Of a stretch of 9,595 bases of DNA, positions 1-4,774 are shown in pieces. Source of the stretch: an uncultured Mycoplasma sp. (lineage in GTDB: Bacteria > Bacillota_I > Bacilli_A > RF39 > UBA660); NCBI GenBank assembly GCA_947388575.1, contig CANDSI010000025.1, positions 1-9,595 of the forward strand. Reading direction: 5' to 3'. The notes below the pieces were generated by a model that searched no databases, was not told where the DNA came from, and worked only from the letters and a program-made list of their open reading frames with translations. Within the stretch, counting starts at the first letter, position 1, and every line of letters starts with the position of its first letter. The position numbers and the translations under genes were made by a program.

Positions 1-32
1 ATAAAGCAAATCTTGTAATTTTTCTTGTTGTG

Positions 33-173
33 TCATTTGGGAAATGAAAGACCTCGTTCCCACTTAGAAATAGCTTCTCTACTCACTGGTATTTTCTCTG
101 CTAGATCATATTGAGTTAACTTTTTTTCTTTTCTAAGTTCACATATAAAATTTCCTATTTTCTTATTATCCAT
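33..173 (-). pseudogene. truncated XRE-type HTH regulator (46 residues)
   Basis: The reading frame starts at ATG 171-173, seven bases after a good ribosome binding site (AAGGTG, 181-186). It encodes the first three helices of a Cro/C1-type DNA-binding domain, including LTQYDLAEK and VSREAISKWERG, the usual helix 2 to helix 3 signature. It stops at TGA (33-35), just after the recognition helix, so helices 4 and 5 that complete the roughly 55-residue fold are missing. Another frame opens across the stop with an ATGA overlap (ATG at 34-36) and runs off the window edge as MTQQEKLQDLLY, which could be the displaced helix 4. A frameshifted regulator is the favoured reading. A short HTH peptide coupled to a downstream gene remains possible because the left flank is not visible. 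Confidence 0.6.
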
Positions 174-194
174 TTTCTCACACCTTTTTGAACT

Positions 195-203
195 ATTTTA
201 TCA
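195..203 (-). promoter_or_regulatory. extended -10 promoter of the truncated XRE ORF
   Basis: Read on the minus strand this is TGATAAAAT, an extended -10 element (TGnTAAAAT), 22 bases upstream of the start codon. No convincing -35 hexamer precedes it, which is usual for extended -10 promoters. Two copies of TAAGTCC (plus-strand reading) at 224-230 and 235-241, 11 bases apart, lie just upstream and could bind the HTH protein; that role is inferred. Confidence 0.45.
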
Positions 204-261
204 TATATTTAAATAAAAATATATAAGTCCGATTTAAGTCCTACGATTTCCTTCAATATTA

Positions 262-336
262 TAATAAAATAAAAAAGAGCCAATTATAGAAAATATTTAT
301 TATATATATAAGAATAAATAAAAACTAAATTGCTCT
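262..336 (-). terminator. possible terminator of a minus-strand leader or small RNA
   Basis: On the minus strand AGAGCAATTTAG (336 to 325) can pair imperfectly with CTATAATTGGCTCT (289 to 276), with one bulged G, and the second arm is followed directly by a T-rich run ending near 262. The loop is long (about 35 bases) and A/T-rich, so the hairpin is weak. It is the only terminator-like element downstream of the minus promoter at 504-512. Confidence 0.35.
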
Positions 337-497
337 CTTAAAAATTAATATATTTTTACAGAAAGAATTATTAAATCATAACGAGCGTGATATTCTTTCT
401 TCATTTAATAATTATGGTATGGAAAAATTTTATTAAATGACAAATATATTAGAGATTTTTTAATAACTAAGTATAAATATAATATTAAAAACCTCGT
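265..497 (-). ncRNA. candidate small structured transcript, divergent from the XRE gene
   Basis: An extended -10 promoter at 504-512 points left, and a hairpin with a T-run lies near 262-336, bounding a predicted RNA of about 230 nt. Inside it are nested inverted repeats: AATTATTAAAT/ATTTAATAATT (413-403 with 376-366, perfect, 11 bp) and the alternative GAAAGAAT/ATTCTTTC (399-392 with 368-361, perfect, 8 bp), which share bases and cannot form together. A 19-codon ORF (345-404, MKKEYHARYDLIILSVKIY) sits in the stem but has no ribosome binding site, so an RNA function is likelier than a peptide. No RNA family was recognised. In sequence this rich in A and T, chance repeats are common. Confidence 0.3.
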
Positions 498-503
498 ATT
501 TAT

Positions 504-532
504 ATTATAGCACATTTTTCTGCATATTTCAC
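504..532 (-). promoter_or_regulatory. extended -10 minus-strand promoter facing away from the XRE gene
   Basis: On the minus strand the -10 reads TGCTATAAT (512 to 504), a perfect extended -10. The hexamer 17 bases upstream is GTGAAA (532 to 527), matching four of six -35 consensus positions. One TTTCTGCATA box (517-526) fills the spacer and a second (537-546) lies just upstream of the -35, so a protein bound there would block polymerase. No protein gene with a proper start lies directly downstream. Confidence 0.5.
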
Positions 533-546
533 ACAGTTTCTGCATA
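517..546. repeat. two direct TTTCTGCATA boxes, likely operator
   Basis: TTTCTGCATA occurs at 517-526 and 537-546, identical over ten bases, with starts 20 bases apart, about two helical turns. They lie in the gap upstream of the tandem-HTH gene at 591 and overlap the divergent minus promoter. Same-face direct repeats beside an XRE gene are typical operators for that family; binding by this protein is inferred. Confidence 0.45.
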
Positions 547-590
547 AAAATTCTAAAAAATTGTAAACTACTTTACGATAAGGTGTTTTT

Positions 591-1046
591 ATGGTAAAAA
601 TTTTTTCAGAAAGATTACGTGATGTTAGAACGTACTATGGTTATTCTCAACGAGAAATCGCTGAGAATTTAGGTGTTGAAAGAAGTGTTTATGCTGAATG
701 GGAAATATATAGATCTGTAATTCCAATTAGACGTTTGATTAGATTAGCTGATTTTTATAAAATTAATATTGATTATCTATTAGGTTTAACCGATACGCAA
801 TTAAATGTTAATCCTATAATTGTCGACATTAATATCGTTGGTTCGAATTTATTAGCTTTTAGGAAAGAAATGAATTTCACAACTAAAAAATTAGCTAATG
901 TTCTACATATTTCAGATAGCAGTATTACACGTTATGAAAAATCACAAATACTAGTTTCTACATCATTCTGTTATAACTTAGCTAGAAAATATAATATTTC
1001 TGTTGATTATATATTAGGTCGTTCAAACACCAAATATATTAATTAG
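591..1046 (+). CDS. tandem-HTH XRE-family transcriptional regulator (copy A)
   Basis: This 151-residue protein carries two Cro/C1-type helix-turn-helix domains in tandem and little else. HTH1 spans about residues 8-64, with SQREIAENLGVERSVYAEWE as helices 2-3 and the closing IDYLLGLT; HTH2 spans about 84-143, with TTKKLANVLHISDSSITRYE and the closing VDYILGRS. Helix 3 varies between domains, so each may read a different half-site. No protease, sensor or oligomerisation domain is visible. ATG 591 follows AAGGTG (580-585) at five bases. The gene is clearly paralogous to the one at 1561. Direct repeats at 517-546 upstream suggest autoregulation together with control of the divergent minus promoter. 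Its 3' end overlaps the convergent gene by eight bases. The family is secure; the targets are unknown. Confidence 0.88.
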   Translation: MVKIFSERLRDVRTYYGYSQREIAENLGVERSVYAEWEIYRSVIPIRRLIRLADFYKINIDYLLGLTDTQLNVNPIIVDINIVGSNLLAFRKEMNFTTKKLANVLHISDSSITRYEKSQILVSTSFCYNLARKYNISVDYILGRSNTKYIN

Positions 1047-1440
1047 AATCCTTAAAAGGGTTCTTTTCTTTTTCATAAATACTAACACATTGATAAAATT
1101 GTTCTTTAATTATAAATTCATCATTTTTAGATCCTTTGATAGGATTATTCTCTAGTTGTTCTTGAATAAATTTTCGTATTATAGCAAATTCTTTTTCCAT
1201 AGTTTTTGTCATATTTAATTTTGATAAATTGTTTTCTATTATATTTATAGCGAAATCACAATACAATAATCCTGAATCAATTCTTTTTATAGAACAATAT
1301 TCCTCAGCATTCTTACGTACGTGGTTAATAGCATAATGCTTATTACAATCCATAAGCTGATACATAGTTTTTTTTGTTTTTGGATTTACAAAAATAGCTT
1401 TTGCTCCACTATCAATTTCGATGTACATTTCATTTGACAT
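1039..1440 (-). CDS. unrecognised 133-residue protein between the two XRE genes
   Basis: I do not recognise this protein. The start chosen is ATG 1438-1440, eight bases after a near-ideal GGAGG (1449-1453), giving 133 residues; the open frame extends to 1566 but the longer version lacks a start signal and would cross the promoter. The protein is soluble, with no signal peptide or membrane segment. The first third (MYIEIDSGAKAIFVNPKTKK) looks beta-rich, and the rest is charged and probably helical, ending in a lysine-rich tail. Cysteines are scattered rather than in a CxxC pair. The gene is convergent with the HTH gene at 591 and divergent from the one at 1561. That position, with an extended -10 promoter beside an HTH gene, suggests a regulated accessory gene of a mobile element. 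No function is proposed. Confidence 0.75.
   Translation of the reverse strand: MSNEMYIEIDSGAKAIFVNPKTKKTMYQLMDCNKHYAINHVRKNAEEYCSIKRIDSGLLYCDFAINIIENNLSKLNMTKTMEKEFAIIRKFIQEQLENNPIKGSKNDEFIIKEQFYQCVSIYEKEKNPFKDSN
1045..1074 (+). terminator. terminator of XRE copy A, inside the convergent gene
   Basis: AGAATCCT (1045-1052) pairs with AGGGTTCT (1057-1064) over eight base pairs including one wobble, with a four-base loop, followed by TTTCTTTTTC (1065-1074). It begins at the stop codon of the plus gene and lies wholly within the last codons of the minus-strand gene (ending KEKNPFKDSN), so the same bases serve as terminator and coding sequence. Confidence 0.7.
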
Positions 1441-1474
1441 TTTACTCACCTCCACTCTATTTTTTAATGTAAAC

Positions 1475-1483
1475 ATTATAACA
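1475..1483 (-). promoter_or_regulatory. extended -10 promoter of the 133-residue gene
   Basis: The minus strand reads TGTTATAAT (1483 to 1475), a perfect extended -10, 35 bases upstream of the start codon. No good -35 is seen at the usual spacing. An AATGT-AA-ACATT inverted repeat (1466-1477) overlaps the -10 and start point and is a possible operator for one of the flanking HTH proteins. Confidence 0.55.
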
Positions 1484-1560
1484 TAGTTTGCTGACATTTT
1501 CTTCTCATTTAGATTATTTTTGTAATTGTATGCGAAAATAATTAATAAGAGGGGAAAAAT

Positions 1561-2013
1561 ATGCACAGACTTGAAGATGTTAGATTACTAAATAATTATA
1601 GTAGGACTCAAATTGCTGAACTTTTGGGCGTTTCAAAAAGAGCTTATACCAACTGGGAAAACAATTCTGAGACTATTCCAACTAGGAGATTAATTCAATT
1701 ATCTAATATTTATAGAATTAATATAGATTATTTAATGTGTTTAACAAATATTAAACTAACTAAAAATATAAAAAGTGATATAAATATAGAGAACATATCT
1801 TTTAGAGTTCGTGAAATTAGAGCTGAATTAAATCTTACTATTAGAGAATTAGCAAAAATACTTTCTATCGATAATTCAACTTGGTCTAAATATGAAAATG
1901 CTATTAATTTAATCCAAACTACTTTTCTTGTAGAAACTTGTAAAATGAGTGGCATATCTATTGATTATGTTTTAGGTCGTTCTAAAGTTAAATATTTAAA
2001 TGATTTGAAATAA
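1561..2013 (+). CDS. tandem-HTH XRE-family transcriptional regulator (copy B)
   Basis: This 150-residue paralogue of the gene at 591 has the same layout: HTH1 about residues 3-58 (SRTQIAELLGVSKRAYTNWE, then INIDYLMCLT) and HTH2 about 79-140 (TIRELAKILSIDNSTWSKYE, then ISIDYVLGRS). Aligned end to end with copy A, it conserves the IPxRRLI segment, both IDY closings and the KY-containing tail, so the pair arose by duplication. The recognition helices differ, so the operators may have diverged. ATG 1561 follows AGAGGGG (1548-1554) at six bases. The gene is divergent from the 133-residue gene, with 120 bases between the starts. A terminator follows directly. It is probably a repressor governing this small cluster; the target is inferred only. 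Confidence 0.87.
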   Translation: MHRLEDVRLLNNYSRTQIAELLGVSKRAYTNWENNSETIPTRRLIQLSNIYRINIDYLMCLTNIKLTKNIKSDINIENISFRVREIRAELNLTIRELAKILSIDNSTWSKYENAINLIQTTFLVETCKMSGISIDYVLGRSKVKYLNDLK

Positions 2014-2017
2014 TAAA

Positions 2018-2047
2018 AAAAGAACATTTTTGATGTTCTTTTAATTT
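2018..2047. terminator. bidirectional terminator between XRE copy B and tRNA-Gly
   Basis: AAAAGAACAT (2018-2027) and ATGTTCTTTT (2033-2042) form a perfect ten-pair stem with a five-base loop. It is followed by a T-rich run on the plus strand and by a run of T on the minus strand, so it can end both the XRE transcript and the tRNA transcript arriving from the other side. Confidence 0.8.
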
Positions 2048-2052
2048 CTTAA

Positions 2053-2126
2053 TGGAGCAGGCGATGAGAATCGAACTCACAACAGGAGCTTGGAAGGCTC
2101 TTATTTTACCATTAAACTACGCCTGC
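2053..2126 (-). tRNA. tRNA-Gly(TCC)
   Basis: Read on the minus strand this 74-base gene folds as a complete cloverleaf: acceptor GCAGGCG/CGCCTGC (seven pairs), D-arm with AATGGTA loop, anticodon loop CTTCCAA with anticodon TCC (2092-2094), and a T-arm with loop TTCGATT. Discriminator T and an encoded CCA (2053-2055) end it. It decodes GGA and, by wobble, GGG glycine codons. One oddity is that the first pair of the anticodon stem is an A-C mismatch (27-43), leaving four pairs. A second, partial copy of the same tRNA starts at 2369. Identity is secure; full activity is likely but the mismatch is noted. Confidence 0.93.
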
Positions 2127-2134
2127 ATATATTT

Positions 2135-2164
2135 GTATAAATTTTTTCAAATTTATACTTTTTT
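2135..2164 (+). terminator. perfect hairpin with T-run on the plus strand, upstream of tRNA-Gly
   Basis: GTATAAATTT (2135-2144) and AAATTTATAC (2149-2158) form a perfect ten-pair stem with loop TTTC, followed by six T (2159-2164). By form it is a plus-strand terminator, although the stem is nearly all A-T pairs and no plus gene precedes it other than copy B, which has its own. On the minus strand it places a hairpin eight bases ahead of the tRNA 5' end. Confidence 0.5.
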
Positions 2165-2175
2165 ATTTAATTTTA

Positions 2176-2204
2176 ATTTAACTCGATTAATACTAATTTT
2201 TCAA
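2176..2204 (-). promoter_or_regulatory. possible promoter of tRNA-Gly
   Basis: The minus strand reads TTGAAA (2204 to 2199, five of six matches to the -35 consensus), a 17-base spacer and TTAAAT (2181 to 2176, a poor -10). It would start an RNA about 40 bases before the tRNA. It is the best candidate seen, but weak. Confidence 0.3.
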
Positions 2205-2214
2205 AAGTTTGTCA

Positions 2215-2238
2215 TTTTGGTACACGTTTTGGTACACG
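2215..2238. repeat. perfect 12-base tandem duplication TTTTGGTACACG x2
   Basis: TTTTGGTACACG occurs at 2215-2226 and again at 2227-2238 without change. It lies in the spacer between the two tRNA-Gly copies. Read on the minus strand the repeat gives tandem peptides in open frames (RVPKRVPK or CTKTCTKM), but stop codons nearby keep these frames short, so at most it is the worn 3' end of a lost gene. Confidence 0.7.
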
Positions 2239-2332
2239 ATACCTTTTTTTGCTTATTTTTTAATTAGTTAATCTCATTCTTCCCAGTGTTTTAGGGAAAT
2301 CTAATTTTCTCTATGAAACCCTAGTTGTAAGT

Positions 2333-2369
2333 TTGGAAGGCTGAAGCTCTACCATTAAACTACACCTGC
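2333..2369 (-). pseudogene. tRNA-Gly 5'-half fragment
   Basis: On the minus strand the sequence from 2369 matches the intact tRNA-Gly from its first base (GCAGGTGTAGTTTAATGGTA against GCAGGCGTAGTTTAATGGTA) and again at the anticodon loop (GCCTTCCAA), then diverges just after the anticodon. No matching 3' anticodon arm, T-arm or acceptor strand follows, so it cannot form a tRNA. Its D-arm (TGGTAGAGC) is closer to a typical tRNA-Gly than that of the intact copy. It may be a decayed second gene, or the split half left when an element integrated at the anticodon loop. Confidence 0.8.
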
Positions 2370-2374
2370 ATTTC

Positions 2375-2413
2375 TTTAGATAATATAAATTATATCATAT
2401 TATCTAAATTTTT
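2375..2413 (+). terminator. perfect 12-pair hairpin with T-run beside the tRNA fragment
   Basis: TTTAGATAATAT (2375-2386) and ATATTATCTAAA (2397-2408) pair perfectly, with a ten-base loop, followed by TTTTT (2409-2413) on the plus strand. It sits three bases beyond the stop of the surface-protein gene and five bases ahead of the tRNA fragment on the minus strand, mirroring the hairpin ahead of the intact tRNA. In form it ends plus-strand RNA; the minus gene may still use the stem as a 3' end. Confidence 0.55.
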
Positions 2414-2416
2414 CAA

Positions 2417-3124
2417 CTATATTTTATAAATTTTTTGATTTTTCTTAGAATAAATAACTATTCCTATTAAAGATATTATGCCTGTTGGTAAAATTATATA
2501 ACCATAATCAACACCTGTTCCTGGATTAGTAACTTCATGAGTAGAACAATCTTTTAGCATTTCATCATAAGAAACTGATTGACCTTTAGAATTGAAATAA
2601 TATTTGTTATTTACAACTGTACAAATATATTTTTCACATTCTTCATAATACTTTTCTTCACTTACAACATTACCATTTTTACCATAATATGTATCGTCAA
2701 CTATTGCACATACTTTAGTGTCTGGTGTTGGTTCTTTTTCTTTCTCTGCTAATTCTGCTATAAAACTAGCTTCACATTCTTTATCACTTAAATCTCCTGT
2801 AAAGACAAAATCTGCAACACTAAATGAACCCTTATGAGTACTTGTAGATTTGAACTCTAAATTACTACTTAATCCATTTAAACTTTTCCAATCACTGCTT
2901 GTTTTGATACTTTCTAATTTAACATTTTTAAGTAATAAACTTCCTTTAACATGATTTATTTCCATATCTGAATTAATTAATAAATGACATGTCATATAAA
3001 ATGTTCCATCATTTAGTGGCTCTTTTGAATCACAATAATAATTAAAACGATATGAATCAGCTTTAGCTACGTTTGGGATTAATAAAATTGCTAATAATAT
3101 TAAAATACTTAATACTTTTTTCAT
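2417..3124 (-). CDS. secreted surface protein with Cys-flanked repeats and C-terminal anchor
   Basis: This 235-residue protein has a classic signal peptide (MKK, hydrophobic core, cleavage near AKA/D at 22-23), a roughly 100-residue extracellular region, and two imperfect repeats of about 25 residues, each bracketed by cysteines (C139-C163 and C168-C193; pattern CxVV..xYY..G..VS....C), suggesting paired disulfides. The end has the layout of a wall-anchored protein: NPGTG (200-204), a hydrophobic segment (about 207-225), then the basic tail SKKNQKIYK. NPGTG resembles a sortase signal of the xPxTG type, though a plain membrane anchor is equally consistent. ATG 3124 follows GGAGG at seven bases, and a strong promoter lies at 3155-3183. 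The family was not recognised; the surface location is well supported. Confidence 0.82.
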   Translation of the reverse strand: MKKVLSILILLAILLIPNVAKADSYRFNYYCDSKEPLNDGTFYMTCHLLINSDMEINHVKGSLLLKNVKLESIKTSSDWKSLNGLSSNLEFKSTSTHKGSFSVADFVFTGDLSDKECEASFIAELAEKEKEPTPDTKVCAIVDDTYYGKNGNVVSEEKYYEECEKYICTVVNNKYYFNSKGQSVSYDEMLKDCSTHEVTNPGTGVDYGYIILPTGIISLIGIVIYSKKNQKIYKI

Positions 3125-3154
3125 ATAAATAACCTCCTGATTTATTGGTTATTT

Positions 3155-3183
3155 ATAATAAATGTTTTAGATAGTTTTGTCAA
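3155..3183 (-). promoter_or_regulatory. strong promoter of the surface-protein gene
   Basis: On the minus strand the -35 is a perfect TTGACA (3183 to 3178), the spacer is 17 bases and the -10 is TATTAT (3160 to 3155). It begins seven bases after the stop of the dehydrogenase gene upstream, so the surface gene has its own promoter even though it is collinear. No terminator is seen between the two genes. Confidence 0.8.
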
Positions 3184-3190
3184 GCTTTTA

Positions 3191-4135
3191 TTAACCTTTA
3201 TACTCTCCTCCATTAATATGAATAACTTGTCCAGTGATATAAGATGAATCTTCACTTGCTAAAAATACAAATAAAGGCGCTATTTCATATGTTTCTCCTC
3301 CCCTTTTCATGGGAGAATCAGCGCCTAAGGTTGGTATTTTAGCAGATTCCCAACATGATGGTTGGAGTGGTGTCCAAAAAAAGCCTGGGGCAATAGCATT
3401 TACTCTAATATTTTTATCTGCTAAATTTGTAGCTAAACTTCTTGTAAAGCCAACTATTGCACCTTTACTTGTAACATAATCAATTAACTCTGGCTCACCA
3501 TAAAATGTGGTAATAGAGGAAACATTTATAATGGATGCTCCACTATGCATATATTTTAATGCCTCTTTTGTTAAATAAAACATCCCATACACATTGGTCT
3601 TTAATGTTTTATCAAATTGTTCTTCTGTGATATCTAATAAACTTTTTTGTTGATATTGAACACCAGCATTATTTACTAAAATATCTATTTTACCGAATTC
3701 ATTTAATGTCTCTCTAACTATCGTTTTACTAAAATTTTCATCTTTAATATCACCACATAATAATAAACATTTACCTCCTATTTTTTCAATATAATACTTG
3801 GTTTCTAAAGCATCTCTATGTTCATTATAATATGGTATTACTACACTCGCCCCTTCTTTAGCAAAAAGAATTGATACTGCTCGTCCAATTCCCGAATCTC
3901 CTCCAGTTATTATAGCTACTTTATCTTTTAGTTTTCCACTAGCTTTATATTCAGGATTATAAAATATTGGTCTTGGCTCCATTAAATATTCCATACCAGG
4001 TTGTTCTTTTTGTTCTTGAGGGGGATATTTAACTTTATATTTTTTACATTTATAACCCATACCATCTTTATCAATATATTTAAGCCCATAATCATCTTTT
4101 TCTTTTTTGTCTTCATAAAAAAAATCATATTTCAT
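3191..4135 (-). CDS. short-chain dehydrogenase/reductase, YdaD/YhdF stress-protein type
   Basis: An NAD(P)-dependent oxidoreductase of the classical SDR fold, 314 residues from ATG 4133-4135, which GGAG (4144-4147) precedes by eight bases; an upstream GTG at 4142-4144 overlaps that site and is rejected. Motifs (numbered from this ATG) are all present: nucleotide-binding TGGDSGIG (77-84), NNAG (155-158), catalytic Asn181, Ser207 in NVSS, YVTSK with Tyr220 and Lys224, and APG near 250. The 60-70 residue extension before the Rossmann fold, ending QPGMEYLMEPRPI and then SGKLKDKVAIITGG, marks the long-form group that includes B. subtilis YdaD (general stress protein 39), YhdF and E. coli YghA. The substrate is unknown in this group. 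Cytoplasmic. The gene lies between a decayed gene and the surface-protein gene, perhaps sharing a transcript with the former. Confidence 0.93.
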   Translation of the reverse strand: MKYDFFYEDKKEKDDYGLKYIDKDGMGYKCKKYKVKYPPQEQKEQPGMEYLMEPRPIFYNPEYKASGKLKDKVAIITGGDSGIGRAVSILFAKEGASVVIPYYNEHRDALETKYYIEKIGGKCLLLCGDIKDENFSKTIVRETLNEFGKIDILVNNAGVQYQQKSLLDITEEQFDKTLKTNVYGMFYLTKEALKYMHSGASIINVSSITTFYGEPELIDYVTSKGAIVGFTRSLATNLADKNIRVNAIAPGFFWTPLQPSCWESAKIPTLGADSPMKRGGETYEIAPLFVFLASEDSSYITGQVIHINGGEYKG

Positions 4136-4194
4136 TTTTAGCACTCCATTTCTAATGTATTTTATGAAAAATGATTATTTTAGTGATTTGCCTA

Positions 4195-4597
4195 TTAATA
4201 AGTTGTTGTTTTGGTTAAATGATATGGTTGCATATTTTTTATTTTACTACTTGATAACCATAAAAAGTCATTTATGGCCATTCCACTTAAACCTGTTTTT
4301 TTAATTATATAATTTATTACAACTATGGCTGATGCTCTTATTTCAATTTCATATAGTGAATTAAGTGGTATCTCAATTTTATTATCAACTATATCACTTA
4401 ATTCTTTAGAATATTTAGTTATACCAAATGCTCTTATTATTTGAGGTATTTTATAATCTGTACATCCTGGTAAATGAGAATAATCGAATTTGTTACCTTC
4501 TAAAATGTTTCTTGCATGCATTATATCTGATACTACTAAACAACCTAATTTATAAAAACATACCCTTTTATCATTATACGTTCTTTTCTTTATTCAT
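4195..4597 (-). pseudogene. queuosine-salvage glycosylase (DUF2419/QNG1) remnant
   Basis: The minus strand from 4593 to 4195 encodes 132 residues matching the C-terminal third of DUF2419, the enzyme family that releases queuine from queuosine nucleotides for reuse in tRNA. Visible family features are FYKLGCLVVSDI, TDYKIPQIIRAFGITKYS, IEIPLNSLYEIEIRA and the closing NDFLWL...PYHLTKTTTY, equivalent to the DYYLW...PFHR...YY end of human QNG1. The usual length is about 330 residues, so some 200 N-terminal residues are gone. A good ribosome binding site (AAGGAG) and ATG (4595-4597) remain upstream, but that frame reads MNKEKNV and stops, one base out of phase with the conserved part. An internal deletion that joined the original start to the 3' end out of frame explains this. 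ATG 4519-4521 inside lacks a proper site. It is very likely inactive. Confidence 0.78.
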
Positions 4598-4678
4598 TTT
4601 ATTACTCCTTTCTAATACTATATCATAAAAATATTTTTATTAATATATTTCTTGCTAATAAATAGTCGGTTTTTAATT

Positions 4679-4684
4679 ATTATA
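4679..4684 (-). promoter_or_regulatory. possible -10 for the DUF2419 remnant
   Basis: The minus strand reads TATAAT here, 81 bases before the old start codon, in the divergent gap with the zinc-ribbon gene. No matching -35 is seen, and TATAAT-like strings are frequent in this A/T-rich gap, so support is weak. Confidence 0.25.
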
Positions 4685-4724
4685 TTTTTTGCACTTCAGA
4701 AAAAATTTTACTCATTATATTTTT

Positions 4725-4753
4725 TTGTAAAATTTAAAAATGCATGATATAAT
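4725..4753 (+). promoter_or_regulatory. promoter of the zinc-ribbon membrane protein
   Basis: TTGTAA (4725-4730), a 17-base spacer and a perfect TATAAT (4748-4753) preceded by TGA, giving an extended -10. The start codon follows 21 bases after the -10. Confidence 0.78.
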
Positions 4754-4774
4754 ATTGGTATTGAGGTGTTAGAA

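Larger units (their letters stand above)
2127..2332. other. spacer between the two tRNA-Gly copies, no intact gene
   Basis: These 206 bases hold the hairpin at 2135-2164, a weak tRNA promoter, the 12-base tandem repeat and, on the minus strand, short open frames broken by stops. Between 2260 and 2290 the minus strand reads FPKTLGRMRLTN and then a stop; between 2199 and 2262 it reads NKQKKVSCTKTCTKM. These could be the decayed end of an integrase-type gene, a guess from position beside a tRNA rather than from recognised motifs. Confidence 0.4.

Noticed and set aside
345..404. 19-residue peptide as a type I toxin
   Set aside because: There is no ribosome binding site, no hydrophobic membrane-spanning stretch of normal length and no recognised family; kept only as part of the candidate RNA.
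1441..1566. Longer N-terminus of the 133-residue minus gene
   Set aside because: The added 42 residues cross the extended -10 promoter and lack a start signal, whereas ATG 1438-1440 has an ideal GGAGG.
1728..1955. Minus-strand ORF inside XRE copy B
   Set aside because: It is a shadow of a well-supported HTH gene, with no start site.
2052..2267. Plus-strand 71-codon ORF
   Set aside because: It lies antisense across tRNA-Gly and its spacer, has no ribosome binding site, and translates hairpins and poly-T as Phe-rich sequence.
4142..4144. GTG start for the dehydrogenase
   Set aside because: It overlaps the GGAG that serves the ATG at 4133-4135.
4428..4628. Plus-strand 66-codon ORF
   Set aside because: It is antisense to the DUF2419 remnant, composed of Leu/Tyr/Phe-rich A/T sequence, with no ribosome binding site.
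4766..4768. GTG start for the zinc-ribbon protein
   Set aside because: It lies inside the GAGGTG ribosome binding site of ATG 4775.
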